Source: Jilunia laotingensis (lineage in GTDB: Bacteria; Bacteroidota; Bacteroidia; Bacteroidales; Bacteroidaceae). Taken from it: a DNA stretch of 64,000 nt. Below, in pieces: positions 18,001 to 27,414 of this stretch. Positions within the stretch are counted from its first letter, which is position 1. The number at the start of each line of letters is the position of its first letter. The position numbers and the translations under genes were made by a program. The DNA lies in NCBI RefSeq assembly GCF_014385165.1, contig NZ_JACRTF010000001.1, forward strand, positions 2,232,001 through 2,296,000, in the 5' to 3' direction. Below the pieces are notes generated by a model. It ran no database searches, was not told the origin of the DNA, and saw only the letters and a program-made list of their open reading frames with translations.

Positions 18001-19636
18001 GAAAGACAGCATTGTGGTGAACTCCACTTTGGAACACTTTCCTTTAAAGATTGCTAATGCTTTTGTGCCGGATCAGATGGTGGCTCTTACCGGAGATATG
18101 GATGGCGATTTACATATTACCGGAAGTACGGATAATCCGTTGGTTAATGGTGGCTTGTCGTTGGATAGTGTTTCCGTATATGCCCGCCAGGCTGATGCAC
18201 GTTTCTTGTTCGACAATCGGCCGATACAGGTACAAAACAATCGTATCGTATTTGATAAATTTGCTATATATACCACCAGTAAGAATCCTTTTACAATCGA
18301 CGGTTATGTGGATTTCCGCGATATGAGCCGTCCGATGGCGAATTTGAAGATGCTGGCTGAAAACTATACCTTACTTAATGCCAAACGTACTAAAGAAAGT
18401 CTTGTTTATGGGAAGGTTAATGTCGATCTTGATGCTACGGTTCGTGGTCCGTTGGATGGGTTGATGATGCGGGGGAATATAAATCTATTGGGTAACACGG
18501 ACGTTACGTATGTTATGACTGACTCTCCACTTACGGTACAGGATCGTTTGAGCGGTCTGGTGACCTTTACATCGTTTGCCGATTCTACAGCCTTACAAAA
18601 GGAGGAGGTGCCAACGTTATCGCTGGGTGGTTTGGATATGATCATGACGGTACATATCGACCCGGCCGTACGTCTGAAAGCCGATCTCAGTCCAGATCGT
18701 AGTAACCGTGTGGAACTGGAGGGTGGAGGAGACCTTTCACTGCAATATACTCCACAAGGGGATCTTACTTTAACAGGGCGGTATACGCTGACGGGAGGAA
18801 TCTTCAAATACCAATTACCGGTGATACCATTGAAAGAGTTTCAGATAGTGAATGGCAGTTATATCGAATGGACAGGTAATGTGATGGATCCTTTGTTGAA
18901 CTTCCAAGCTACTGAACGTATGCGGGCTTCGGTGACACAGGAGGACGGTTCGTCGCGTATGGTGAATTTCGATATTTCCATCGTAGTGAAGAATCGGCTT
19001 GATAATCTCTCCTTGGCTTTTGAAATTAATGCCCCCGATGATGCTGCCGTGCAAAACCAGTTGTTGGCAATGGGACCTGATGAGCGAAGCAAGCAGGCAG
19101 TCGCCATGATGGTTACGGGAATTTTCTTGGCAGATTCCGGCAGTTCCGGTGGAATGAATCTGAATATGGGTAGTGCATTGAACTCTGTGCTGTCCAGCCA
19201 GATCAATGCACTTACCCAGAACATTAAAGGTGCGAATCTTTCTTTCGGCATAGAGGATCATGATGATGCCGATGCGGGAGGGAAACGGACAGACTACAGT
19301 TTCAGTTATTCGCAACGTTTCTTCAACGATCGTTTCCAAATTGTGTTGGGAGGTAAAGTGTCAACCGGAGCCAATACGACGAACGACGTGGAATCTTTCA
19401 TTGACAATATTGCACTGGAGTATAGGTTGGACCAGTCCGGCACTCGGTATATCAAGTTATTCCATAATAAAAATTATGAGTCGGTGTTTGAAGGTGAAAT
19501 TACGGAGACCGGACTGGGTTTGGTACTTCGTAAGAAGTTGGATCGCCTGAGTGAATTATTTATATTTAAAAAGAAGAAAGTTACTCCTGTGCCTGTTTCG
19601 ACGGAGCATAAAGAAGGAAGTTCGGATAAAAAGTAG
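15032..19636 (+). CDS. tamB: Translocation/assembly module TamB
   Basis: 1534 residues. One N-terminal membrane anchor (WVIWIILTPILLFVILMVLLY), then a very long beta-rich repeat region (AsmA/DUF490-like) with many 'L.G.......L.....' strands. It ends in a conserved TamB C-terminal domain ('GGIFKYQLPVIPLKEFQIVNGSYIEWTGNVMDPLLNFQATERM' region and 'YSFSYSQRFFNDRFQIVLGGKV'). TamB-like proteins span the periplasm and are linked to outer-membrane protein insertion or lipid transport. It precedes tamL by 4 bases. Confidence 0.92.
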   Translation: MKRKWIRWVIWIILTPILLFVILMVLLYVPPVQNFLRKQATEFASKATGMEINVGRIDLRFPLNLLVRDVEVIQAPDTLLTLGSLNVSVQAMPLFKGRVEVDDITLQRVSVNSAHLIDGMQIRGVLGRFFLESHGVDLKNESAIINRTELSDTHISLILNDTTATEKADTASTPVNWKIDLHALNLDNVSFSMQLPGDSMRLATHVGEAAVKDVSADLKNQYYSLASFLLSGTSVNYDTGNTEPTSGFDPAHVALRDIRIGIDSVLYKGRDINAAIREFSMNERSGLSITSLTGRVYADSTVIRVPDFRLLTPHSEMSLTAQTYWELVNIPTTGRLTARFNALIGKQDVMLFAGSLPEAFKEAYPFRPLVIQAGTEGNLKLMQISRFKIDLPGAFSVDGGGELYNITDSLTRSASLDLKMRTGNLNFLTTLADMQPGAPLVIPDSMQLDARLGMEGPEYTARLKLKEKEGLLNLSAALNSSTEVYNADLKIEDLQIDHFLPKDSIYGFTASLTAKGRGLDFTSYRSYATVQASVGQLDYANYHISGIDLSGTLKGAVATAQLTSDNPLLKMKLDAEYNLAHNYPDGKVDMDVTYLDTEKLFGIGFNKPSANTNSKVGKTTDNIKVERQLAFLFSGEVRKNRVFTHLTSGDLKLNLSARAGLEPLIRESTHFADVLMRQIDDKELNHVELRKALPTAVFSFSAGRDNPMAWYLSTQNISYKDASVKIGCAPDWGINAKASLHALKIDTLQLDTLFLTLKQDTSRINLRGGVINGPNNPQITFKSTLTGEIRDKDAELTAQYINNKGETGLLFGINARPLTGGQGKGNGIALTLVPEEPIIAFHKFRFVEHHNWIYLHKNMRVYANVDMQDKEGMGIRMQSLTSDTVSLQNMDVELRRIRLDELFSIVPYMPQITGLLSAEAHYIQTEKSLELSAEATIDELTYERQRIGDITLGASWLPGDEGRQYVNTYLTHDGTEIMVADGSLFPTSSGKDSIVVNSTLEHFPLKIANAFVPDQMVALTGDMDGDLHITGSTDNPLVNGGLSLDSVSVYARQADARFLFDNRPIQVQNNRIVFDKFAIYTTSKNPFTIDGYVDFRDMSRPMANLKMLAENYTLLNAKRTKESLVYGKVNVDLDATVRGPLDGLMMRGNINLLGNTDVTYVMTDSPLTVQDRLSGLVTFTSFADSTALQKEEVPTLSLGGLDMIMTVHIDPAVRLKADLSPDRSNRVELEGGGDLSLQYTPQGDLTLTGRYTLTGGIFKYQLPVIPLKEFQIVNGSYIEWTGNVMDPLLNFQATERMRASVTQEDGSSRMVNFDISIVVKNRLDNLSLAFEINAPDDAAVQNQLLAMGPDERSKQAVAMMVTGIFLADSGSSGGMNLNMGSALNSVLSSQINALTQNIKGANLSFGIEDHDDADAGGKRTDYSFSYSQRFFNDRFQIVLGGKVSTGANTTNDVESFIDNIALEYRLDQSGTRYIKLFHNKNYESVFEGEITETGLGLVLRKKLDRLSELFIFKKKKVTPVPVSTEHKEGSSDKK

Positions 19637-19640
19637 CACC

Positions 19641-22019
19641 ATGACAAATAAGTATATAGATATAGCATCATGCAGAATATTTTCTTCTTGCTGGAAAAGA
19701 AGTAAGATAGTCTTTACTTTTATTTTATTATTGGTTGTTTCTGCTTGTTCCACAACCAAACATTTACCTGAAGGGGAAGTGTTATATACGGGTAATAAGA
19801 CCAATTTTGTCGACCAGTCCAATACTCCTGTCGGACAAACGGCTGTTGGTGAGATAAAGGCTGCTCTTGACAAGAGCCCTTCTACAAAGATTTTAGGTTT
19901 CATACCTTTTCCTTTTGGTATGTGGGTATATAATGATTTTGTGAAGTATGAGAAAGGGTTCGGTAAGTGGATATTCAATCGTTTTGCTGCCAAACCTGTT
20001 TTTATATCAACGGTTAATCCTGATATCCGTGTTAAGGTAGCGACTAACCTGCTCCATGATTATGGTTATTTTAATGGGAAGGTAGCCCAGCAAACCATTG
20101 TGAATCCTAAAGATAGTCTGAAAGCCCGGATAGAATATACTGTTGACATGCGTAATCCATATTTCATCGATACAGTCTACTACAGCCGATTTACCCCTAA
20201 GACTCTTCGTATTATGGAAAGGGGACGCTGGCGTTCTTTGCTTTCTCACGGTGAACAATTCAATGTCAGCGACCTTGATGAGGAGCGTAACCGCATCAGT
20301 ACATTATTAAGGAATTTGGGCTATTTCTATTTTCGTCCGGACTATATGACTTATCAAGCCGATACGACGCTTGTACCTGGTGGACATGTCAGTCTGAAAC
20401 TGCTTCCCGTGCCGGGATTACCCCCTGCTGCTCAACGGCAATATTATGTGGGTAAGACATCTGTTTATCTGATTGGTAAGAATGGAGAACAACCCAATGA
20501 CTCAATGAATTACAAGGGAATGGATATTCATTATTATAAAAAGCTGCAAGTTCGTCCCAATATGCTTTATCGTTGGATGAATTATCAGGCTTTTGTGAAG
20601 AATGATAGTTTGAGAAATTTGCAGCGTAGCCGTTTGTATAGCCAATATCGCCAACAACGTATACAGGAGAAATTGGCACAATTGAGCATTTTCCGTTATA
20701 TGGATCTTCAATATACACCGCAGGATACAACAGCGACTTGCGATACATTGAATGTGCGCCTACAAGCTACTTTCGACAAGCCTCTCGATGCGGAATTGGA
20801 GGTGAATGTAACTACCAAAAGCAATGACCAGACCGGTCCCGGAGCATCTTTCTCCGTAACTCGGAAAAATGTTTTCGGGGGTGGCGAGAGTTGGAACGTC
20901 AAGTTGAATGGCTCTTATGAGTGGCAGACCGGAGGTGGCAAGAATTCATCCTTGCTGAATAGCTGGGAAATGGGATTGTCTACGGCTCTCACTTTCCCAC
21001 GGGTGGTCTTTCCTCGCTTCGGAGGCCGGGAATATGACTTTCCGGCTACTACGACCTTTCGATTGTATGCCGACCAACTCAATCGTGCTAAGTATTATAA
21101 GTTGCTTTCTTTTGGCGGGCATGCTACGTATGATTTTCAACCTACACGGACCAGCCGTCATTCGTTGACACCTTTCAAGTTGACGTTTAATGTGTTACAA
21201 CACAAAACGGAAGCCTTTGATTCTATTGTTGCCGCTAATAAAGCCTTGTTACTCAGTCTTCAGAATCAGTTTATTCCTGCCATGGAGTATACCTATACAT
21301 ATGATAACTCTTCTTTGCGAAATGTCCATAATCCGATTTGGTGGCAAACGACGTTTACTTCGGCCGGTAACTTGACTTCATGCATTTATCGTGTTTTTGG
21401 AGAGCCTTTCAGCAAGAAAGATAAAAACCTTCTGGGGGCACCTTTTGCCCAATTCCTTAAGCTGAGTACCGATTTCCGCTATTTGTGGGTGATCGATCGT
21501 AACAATGCCGTAGCTGCCCGTGTGGCAGGCGGAGTAATCTGGACATATGGTAATTCGACGGTAGCTCCTTATAGCGAGCAATTCTATGTTGGAGGTGCGA
21601 ATAGTATCCGTGCATTTACGGTTCGGAGCATTGGCCCGGGTGGTTATCATCCTGAAAAGAGTACTTTCTCTTATTTGGATCAGACGGGTGATATTCGTTT
21701 GGAAGCAAATGTGGAGTATCGTTTCCGGATTTATAAAGACCTGCACGGGGCTGTCTTTTTGGATGCAGGCAATGTATGGTTGATGCGGAACGATCCGGAT
21801 CGTCCCGATGCCCAGCTGCGTTTGAAAACCTTTCCAAAGCAAGTTGCGTTAGGCACAGGTGCCGGTCTGCGTTATGACCTCGATTTTCTTATTTTCCGTT
21901 TAGATTGCGGTGTTCCCCTGCACGATCCTTATGAAACCGGAAAGTCAGGATATTATAACATTCGTGGGGCATTTTGGAAACAATTGAGCCTTCATTTTGC
22001 CATAGGTTATCCATTTTAA
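19641..22019 (+). CDS. tamL: TamL: BamA/TamA-family outer-membrane lipoprotein
   Basis: 792 residues from the ATG at 19641. The longer frame reads back into tamB and is not supported. Lipobox VSACS near residue 50, then POTRA-like domains and an Omp85 barrel. The conserved barrel-loop motif reads SIRAFTVRSIGPGGYH, with Ala where BamA has Gly. A lipidated TamA relative paired with TamB is characteristic of Bacteroidetes. The last residues (LHFAIGYPF) end in Phe as outer-membrane barrels do. Confidence 0.9.
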   Translation: MTNKYIDIASCRIFSSCWKRSKIVFTFILLLVVSACSTTKHLPEGEVLYTGNKTNFVDQSNTPVGQTAVGEIKAALDKSPSTKILGFIPFPFGMWVYNDFVKYEKGFGKWIFNRFAAKPVFISTVNPDIRVKVATNLLHDYGYFNGKVAQQTIVNPKDSLKARIEYTVDMRNPYFIDTVYYSRFTPKTLRIMERGRWRSLLSHGEQFNVSDLDEERNRISTLLRNLGYFYFRPDYMTYQADTTLVPGGHVSLKLLPVPGLPPAAQRQYYVGKTSVYLIGKNGEQPNDSMNYKGMDIHYYKKLQVRPNMLYRWMNYQAFVKNDSLRNLQRSRLYSQYRQQRIQEKLAQLSIFRYMDLQYTPQDTTATCDTLNVRLQATFDKPLDAELEVNVTTKSNDQTGPGASFSVTRKNVFGGGESWNVKLNGSYEWQTGGGKNSSLLNSWEMGLSTALTFPRVVFPRFGGREYDFPATTTFRLYADQLNRAKYYKLLSFGGHATYDFQPTRTSRHSLTPFKLTFNVLQHKTEAFDSIVAANKALLLSLQNQFIPAMEYTYTYDNSSLRNVHNPIWWQTTFTSAGNLTSCIYRVFGEPFSKKDKNLLGAPFAQFLKLSTDFRYLWVIDRNNAVAARVAGGVIWTYGNSTVAPYSEQFYVGGANSIRAFTVRSIGPGGYHPEKSTFSYLDQTGDIRLEANVEYRFRIYKDLHGAVFLDAGNVWLMRNDPDRPDAQLRLKTFPKQVALGTGAGLRYDLDFLIFRLDCGVPLHDPYETGKSGYYNIRGAFWKQLSLHFAIGYPF

Positions 22020-22084
22020 GGGGAAATGCATCAAAAACGGTAAACTTTGAACGATCTGTAATGTCCCTCATTCAGAGAATTTCG

Positions 22085-22092
22085 TACCTTTG
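22085..22092 (+). promoter_or_regulatory. -7 element of the nucleotidyltransferase gene
   Basis: TACCTTTG matches TAnnTTTG, 50 bases before the ATG at 22143. Confidence 0.6.
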
Positions 22093-22142
22093 CACCGTTG
22101 ATGGATGTATGACATCACTAACCTTTTTAATATTACACAATT

Positions 22143-23045
22143 ATGAAACCAACTTTATTTGTACTTGCTGCCGGTATGGGCAGTCGTTACGGAGGCTTGA
22201 AACAACTTGACGGACTGGGTCCGAACGGCGAAACTATCATGGACTACTCTATTTATGACGCTATTCGTGGAGGTTTCGGCAAAGTTGTTTTCGTTATCCG
22301 CAAGGATTTCGAGAAAGACTTTCGTGAAAAAATCCTGAGTAAATACGAAAACCATATCCCCGTAGAACTGGTATTCCAGGCACTGGACAATTTGCCCGAA
22401 GGCTTTACTTGCCCTACCGATCGTGTTAAACCGTGGGGTACGAATCACGCTGTATTGATGGGGAAAGATGTAATCAAAGAACCGTTTGCAGTGATTAACG
22501 CTGACGACTTCTACGGCCGCGACAGTTTTGCCGTATTGGGTAAGGCTTTGACTGAAATGGAAGGCAAAAAGAATGATTATTGCATGGTAGGTTACCGTGT
22601 AGGCAACACTCTGAGTGAAAGTGGCTCTGTGGCTCGTGGAGTTTGCGAAAAAGATGCAGAAGATTATCTGACTACCGTAGTAGAACGTACAGCTATCGAA
22701 CGTATCGATGGTAAGGTGTCTTTCAAAGACGAGAACGGTGTGATGCAGACCATAGCCGATAACACTCCGGTGTCGATGAACATGTGGGGCTTTACTCCGG
22801 ATTACTTTGCACATTCTGAAGAATACTTCAAAGAATTCCTTCAGGAGAACATGGCTAACCTGAAAGCTGAGTATTTCATTCCGTTGATGGTTAACAAACT
22901 GATCAATGAAGGAACTGCCCGTGTGAAAGTATTGGATACGACTAGTAAATGGTTCGGTGTGACTTATGCTGCCGATCGTCAGGATGTGGTAGATAAGATT
23001 CAGGCATTGGTTGATGCCGGTGAATATCCTGCTAAGTTATTCTGA
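22143..23045 (+). CDS. Sugar-nucleotide nucleotidyltransferase family protein
   Basis: 300 residues with an NTP-transferase fold: LAAGMGSRYGGLKQLDGLGPNG at the N-terminus (nucleotide loop), then 'AVINADDFYG' with the metal-binding Asp. Such enzymes join a sugar phosphate to a nucleotide. The exact sugar cannot be told. A strong terminator follows, so it is probably transcribed alone. Confidence 0.85.
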   Translation: MKPTLFVLAAGMGSRYGGLKQLDGLGPNGETIMDYSIYDAIRGGFGKVVFVIRKDFEKDFREKILSKYENHIPVELVFQALDNLPEGFTCPTDRVKPWGTNHAVLMGKDVIKEPFAVINADDFYGRDSFAVLGKALTEMEGKKNDYCMVGYRVGNTLSESGSVARGVCEKDAEDYLTTVVERTAIERIDGKVSFKDENGVMQTIADNTPVSMNMWGFTPDYFAHSEEYFKEFLQENMANLKAEYFIPLMVNKLINEGTARVKVLDTTSKWFGVTYAADRQDVVDKIQALVDAGEYPAKLF

Positions 23046-23072
23046 TAGGAACAAGTACGGAAGAATATATAG

Positions 23073-23115
23073 TAAGCGGTAATCTCTTTCTTTTCTAGAG
23101 ATTACCGCTTATTTT
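23073..23115 (+). terminator. Intrinsic terminator
   Basis: A perfect 15-bp stem (23073-23087 with 23097-23111), nine-base loop, then TTTT. It ends the nucleotidyltransferase transcript. Confidence 0.88.
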
Positions 23116-23179
23116 GTCATTTTTGTTGTCCACACCAGCCTTTTTCCCTTTAAGGGCTGTTTATTTACTGATAATTCAC

Positions 23180-23187
23180 TACTTTTG
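23180..23187 (+). promoter_or_regulatory. -7 element of the glycosyltransferase gene
   Basis: TACTTTTG matches TAnnTTTG, 28 bases before the ATG at 23216. It fixes the start there, since the upstream in-frame codons precede it. Confidence 0.6.
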
Positions 23188-23215
23188 TTCTGTATTTAGC
23201 TTAGAAAGGATTGAT

Positions 23216-24202
23216 ATGAATTTAGGAGTCGTCTTACCATGTACATTGCTTTATGGGGGAGTGAAACGTTTTATGGAGCTTGGCAACATCTTTATCGAGA
23301 TGGGGCATCGTTTTACCGTTTATTCTCCCGATGCCCAACAACCTGACTGGTTTGACTTCAAAGGTGAGGTGAAGCTGTTTGAAGCATTGAAGACCGATGA
23401 GCTGGATGCCCTCTTTTTTACCGAATACCGTTTCATTGAAGAAGTTTTGGGAGCTAACGCCAAACGGAGAATATTCTATCATGTCTCGAACGATAAACAG
23501 ATAAAGAAGATAGCCAAACTTAAAAATGTAGAGGTATTGGCATGTTCCACCAATATCTGTGAGTTCGACAAGAAGTACGGGTTGAATTCATTCAAAGCAA
23601 TCGGTGGTGTTAATCTAATGAACTATACTCCCAAGACAGATTATTCTTTAGGGGAAGATCGTCCGATATATATTCTTACTTACGGGCGATTGGCTATGAG
23701 ATGCAAAGGGGTAAAATATGTAGTAAGAGCCTGTGAGAAACTATATAGAAAAGGCTTTAATATAAAGCTATTGCTTTTTGACACTCCCGTTACTCCGAAA
23801 GGGAAAAAAAGATTGGCTGAGTTTAAGGCGAAAGTACCTTATGAGTTCATATTGAACCAACCGATAAATAAGAATTCCGAGATGTTTAACCGGGCAGACA
23901 TCTATGTTGCGGCTGAAGGGCAGGCCGGATGGTCGAATACAGTTGCCGAAGCGATGGCTTGTGCGCTTCCGGTGGTTGCAACTACTGCCGGGACGAAAGA
24001 TTTACTGTTCGACAACCGTACAGGATTGGTCTGCTGGCGAAATTCATTCTCCATCCGGCGCAACATAAAGAAGCTGATTAATGATGAGAAGTTGCGTGAG
24101 ACATTGGGGAGGAACGGGCGTATTAATGTTGAAAACTTCGATTGGCATGAGCTGGCAAAGAAAATAGAAGGATACCTTCTGTCGCCAGCTCCGATAAGAT
24201 AA
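23216..24202 (+). CDS. Glycosyltransferase, family 4 type (GT-B)
   Basis: 328 residues from MNLGVVLPCTL. The N-terminal Rossmann half starts with 'LYGGVKRFMELGNIFIEMGH'. The C-terminal half has 'ILTYGRLAMRCKGVKYVVRA' and the donor-binding 'YVAAEGQAGWSNTVAEAMACALPVVATTAGTKDLL' with the EAMACGLP-like motif. It would transfer a sugar from a nucleotide donor to a growing glycan at the cytoplasmic face. It is followed 9 bases later by a polysaccharide deacetylase. Confidence 0.88.
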   Translation: MNLGVVLPCTLLYGGVKRFMELGNIFIEMGHRFTVYSPDAQQPDWFDFKGEVKLFEALKTDELDALFFTEYRFIEEVLGANAKRRIFYHVSNDKQIKKIAKLKNVEVLACSTNICEFDKKYGLNSFKAIGGVNLMNYTPKTDYSLGEDRPIYILTYGRLAMRCKGVKYVVRACEKLYRKGFNIKLLLFDTPVTPKGKKRLAEFKAKVPYEFILNQPINKNSEMFNRADIYVAAEGQAGWSNTVAEAMACALPVVATTAGTKDLLFDNRTGLVCWRNSFSIRRNIKKLINDEKLRETLGRNGRINVENFDWHELAKKIEGYLLSPAPIR

Positions 24203-24211
24203 TGCTTGCTT

Positions 24212-25186
24212 ATGGATGTGAAGAATTTTTTGCTTGTTAAAACAGGCTTGGCAGCTTATAAGAGAGAAAAGAACCGGATTCCCAGGGTTTTGTTTTATCA
24301 CGGTGTGTCGGACATACATACACCGTTCGTTGAAAGTTTGCATATACCCCCGGAAGAGTTTAAAAGGCAGTTGGAGTATTTACAACTGAACTTCGATCTG
24401 ATATCGATGGATGAATATTACCGTCGGTGGAGGTCGAATTCGTTTACCGGTGAAGAAGCCACATTGACTTTTGATGACGGATACCGGAATAATTTGACCT
24501 TTCTAGCTCCCATTCTTCAGGACTTAAACATACCTTTCACTGTATTTATTGCTACACATCACATAGACACCGGGAAACGTTTTTCCACTTTTATAGGAAG
24601 GGCAGTCGTCATGCACCCGGAAGTAAGGCGGCTGAATGTTCCGGCAATGGGATTGGATGTCGTACTAACTTCGGCTCGGCAGCGAAAGAAAGTGTTTAAA
24701 GTAATCAGCCACCGATTGAAACATTCGGAGATTAAAACGGTGGATTTGATCACCGACCAATTGATCGGCCAATTGTCTTCTCAACAATATCAACAACTTT
24801 GCAGTGATTTTCAGGCAGATGCCTTGATGACTTGGAAAGATGTCATCACATTGCAATCCTATTATGATTGTACCATTGGTTCTCATTGCCTTGATCACTT
24901 CATTTGCGATACTTTTCAGGAAACTGCCGAAATACAGCGTCAGATCATAGAGAGTAAGAAAGTGATTGAAGAGAAACTCGAGATTCCTTGCCATTATTTA
25001 GCTTACCCCAATGGGAATGTTTGTCCGGCAGCGTTAGATGCTGCCAAAGAAGCGGGTTACCGGTTGGCCTTTACGACGGATAACGTCCGGGTCACGCCCG
25101 AAATCTCTCCTTTTGCAATGCCCCGTTACGGTGTCGATTTTCATTGGAATACGTTCGTTGCCGATCTGTCTTTTAAACCGAAATAA
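24212..25186 (+). CDS. Polysaccharide deacetylase family protein (CE4)
   Basis: 324 residues. CE4 motif 1 is LTFDDGYRNN (metal-binding Asp pair) and motif 2 is SHCLDH (the two His ligands), followed by 'PCHYLAYPNGN'. The family removes acetyl groups from GlcNAc-containing polymers. No signal peptide is evident, so it may act on cytoplasmic precursors. The ATG at 24212 is preferred to a TTG six bases earlier. Confidence 0.88.
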   Translation: MDVKNFLLVKTGLAAYKREKNRIPRVLFYHGVSDIHTPFVESLHIPPEEFKRQLEYLQLNFDLISMDEYYRRWRSNSFTGEEATLTFDDGYRNNLTFLAPILQDLNIPFTVFIATHHIDTGKRFSTFIGRAVVMHPEVRRLNVPAMGLDVVLTSARQRKKVFKVISHRLKHSEIKTVDLITDQLIGQLSSQQYQQLCSDFQADALMTWKDVITLQSYYDCTIGSHCLDHFICDTFQETAEIQRQIIESKKVIEEKLEIPCHYLAYPNGNVCPAALDAAKEAGYRLAFTTDNVRVTPEISPFAMPRYGVDFHWNTFVADLSFKPK

Positions 25187-25221
25187 TTGCCGATAAGGGA
25201 CTTTCGGTATTAAATAATTAT

Positions 25222-25229
25222 TATTTTTG
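25222..25229 (+). promoter_or_regulatory. -7 element of the GT2 gene
   Basis: TATTTTTG matches TAnnTTTG, 45 bases before the ATG at 25275. Confidence 0.55.
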
Positions 25230-25274
25230 CACCACAATTATCGAGTAGCCACATCATAAAACCTACATTTGACA

Positions 25275-26117
25275 ATGATTTCTATAATTACTGCTATTTA
25301 CAACCAGCTGGATATGAATAAACTGTATTGGGAGTATTTGAATAAATACACCGATCATCCATTTGAATTGATCATTATTGATAATAATTCCGATGATGGC
25401 AGCAGGGAGTTCTTTCAATCGCTGGGGGAAAAGGTAAAGGTGATAGCCAATCGGGAGAATTACTCTTATCCTTATTGCCAGAACCAGGGAATAGCGATTG
25501 CCAAATATGATATTCTTGCCTTTTTTAACAACGACATGTTGGTGTCGCCCCATTGGGATAGCCGTGCGTTGCAGGTTTTGGGCAAGGACAACCGGGATGT
25601 CATCAGCCTTGGAAGTAACGACAGGCTTTATGACCAAAAGACATCGAAGTCTTTGCAAAGAAGATGGAAACACATTAAATATCCGTGTATCATGCTTTTC
25701 GGGCAGAAGATGTTCGGGTTAAAACTGATGCAGCGCATGTGTTACGGCAACTGGGAAAAGTTCTGCGAAAAGAATTACAAACGTTACGGAGCATCGTTTA
25801 CTGTCGGTTTCTCCGGTGCCTCTATACTTATGAATCGCAAAGCAATAGAAAAGATCGGTCTTTGGGACGAAAGCCAGCAGTTTGCCGATTTCGATTTGTT
25901 CTTCCGTTCTTGCCAACGGGCGGAAACCGTGGGCGACCTTCAGCCATTGGCTGTGGTGAACGGGATTTTTACCCATCATTACAGACGTCTGACTTTATAT
26001 TCCAATTGCCCGCCTTTTGCAGATGCTGCCCGGCTGATCCCTTTGGAAAAGAAATGGCCACCCACGGATTATAACCGATGGATGGCATTGATCAATTTTC
26101 AAAAGAGTTCTTTATAG
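25275..26117 (+). CDS. Glycosyltransferase family 2 protein (GT-A)
   Basis: 280 residues. It begins [10 protein letters not shown] with '[13 protein letters not shown]' and the DxD-like 'FFNNDM' used for the metal-bound sugar nucleotide. '[22 protein letters not shown]' is the GT2 acceptor segment. Its last 6 bases overlap the end of the convergent dehydrogenase gene. Confidence 0.88.
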   Translation: MISIITAIYNQLDMNKLYWEYLNKYTDHPFELIIIDNNSDDGSREFFQSLGEKVKVIANRENYSYPYCQNQGIAIAKYDILAFFNNDMLVSPHWDSRALQVLGKDNRDVISLGSNDRLYDQKTSKSLQRRWKHIKYPCIMLFGQKMFGLKLMQRMCYGNWEKFCEKNYKRYGASFTVGFSGASILMNRKAIEKIGLWDESQQFADFDLFFRSCQRAETVGDLQPLAVVNGIFTHHYRRLTLYSNCPPFADAARLIPLEKKWPPTDYNRWMALINFQKSSL

Positions 26118-27401
26118 TCTTCCGTCCGAACAGGTTTTATCTAAAGCTCCTTTTACATCGTATACGATACCGTTTTCACTGCAAAACGAACGGATGGGCA
26201 CGGTTTTAAACTGACAGTGTGCCACTGCTAGGATAATTGCCTCATATTTGGAAGCGGGCAGTTCGGAGAGCATTTCCAGTCCGTACTCTTTCTTTACCTC
26301 ATCGGCCGATGCCCAAGGGTCATAGACGTCTACTTGCAAGTCGAATTCCTGCAATGTGCGGATGATGTCGACCACTTTGGTATTTCGAACGTCAGGGCAG
26401 TTCTCCTTGAATGTGATTCCCATAACCAATATGCGGGATTCTTTGATGAATTGTCCTTTCTTTATCATGCATTTCAAGACTTGTTTGGCGATATATTCAC
26501 CCATCCCGTCATTCATGCGGCGCCCTGCCAGGATCACTTCTGGGTGATAACCCAAACCTTGCGCCTTCTGTGCCAAATAATAAGGGTCGACTCCGATGCA
26601 ATGTCCTCCTACCAGTCCAGGTTTGAAAGGAAGGAAGTTCCATTTGGTGGCGGCCGCTTCCAGCACTGCGGTGGTGTCGATATTCATCAGATTGAAAATG
26701 CGTGCCAGTTCATTTACAAAGGCTATATTGATATCTCGTTGTGAGTTCTCGATTACTTTGGCTGCTTCTGCTACCTTGATGCTCGGTGCCAGATGAGTCC
26801 CGGCACTGATAACAGATGAATAGAGTTTGTCAACCGTTTGCCCGATTTCGGGTGTTGAACCGGAAGTGACTTTCTTTATTTTATCGACTGTATGTTCCTT
26901 GTCGCCCGGATTGATTCGTTCGGGAGAATATCCGGCATAAAAGTCCTTATTAAATTCCAGGCCGGATAATCTTTCTATGACAGGAATGCAATCTTCCTCC
27001 GTTGCTCCGGGATAGACGGTCGATTCGTATATCACGATGTCTCCGTGTCCTATCACCTTTCCTACGGTTTCACTGGCTTTCAAGAGCGGGGTCAAGTCCG
27101 GACGATTGTATTTGTCTACCGGAGTAGGAACGGTCACTATGTAAATGTTGCAATCTTTCAGATCTTCCATCCGGCAACTGCAATACAATCCCGTTTCATT
27201 CTCTGCCGGAGGAGTGGGAGTAAGTACTTGTTCCAGTATATCTTGCGATACTTCCAGCGTTTCATCGATGCCGGACATTATTTGGCTTACCCGTTTTTGT
27301 TTAGTGTCGAATCCTATCACCGGATATTTTGTCGCAAATAGACGCGCCAATGGCAGGCCGACATACCCTAACCCTATGATGGCGATTTTTATATTTTGCA
27401 T
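26112..27401 (-). CDS. Nucleotide-sugar dehydrogenase (TviB/VipA/WbpO-like)
   Basis: 429 residues of the UDP-glucose/GDP-mannose dehydrogenase family. NAD loop [15 protein letters not shown]; catalytic Cys in [15 protein letters not shown]; '[14 protein letters not shown]' substrate segment. Closest in style to enzymes that oxidise UDP-GlcNAc or UDP-GalNAc to the uronic acid. The epimerase gene lies 13 bases upstream in the same operon; this pair makes UDP-GalNAc uronic acid in Vi-antigen and related pathways. Exact substrate is an inference. Confidence 0.88.
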   Translation of the reverse strand: MQNIKIAIIGLGYVGLPLARLFATKYPVIGFDTKQKRVSQIMSGIDETLEVSQDILEQVLTPTPPAENETGLYCSCRMEDLKDCNIYIVTVPTPVDKYNRPDLTPLLKASETVGKVIGHGDIVIYESTVYPGATEEDCIPVIERLSGLEFNKDFYAGYSPERINPGDKEHTVDKIKKVTSGSTPEIGQTVDKLYSSVISAGTHLAPSIKVAEAAKVIENSQRDINIAFVNELARIFNLMNIDTTAVLEAAATKWNFLPFKPGLVGGHCIGVDPYYLAQKAQGLGYHPEVILAGRRMNDGMGEYIAKQVLKCMIKKGQFIKESRILVMGITFKENCPDVRNTKVVDIIRTLQEFDLQVDVYDPWASADEVKKEYGLEMLSELPASKYEAIILAVAHCQFKTVPIRSFCSENGIVYDVKGALDKTCSDGRL

Positions 27402-27414
27402 ATTCCTCTTCTCT

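Noticed and set aside
22021-22142. Riboswitch ahead of the nucleotidyltransferase gene
   Set aside because: Only about 45 bases lie between the mapped -7 element and the ATG; no conserved aptamer can fit.
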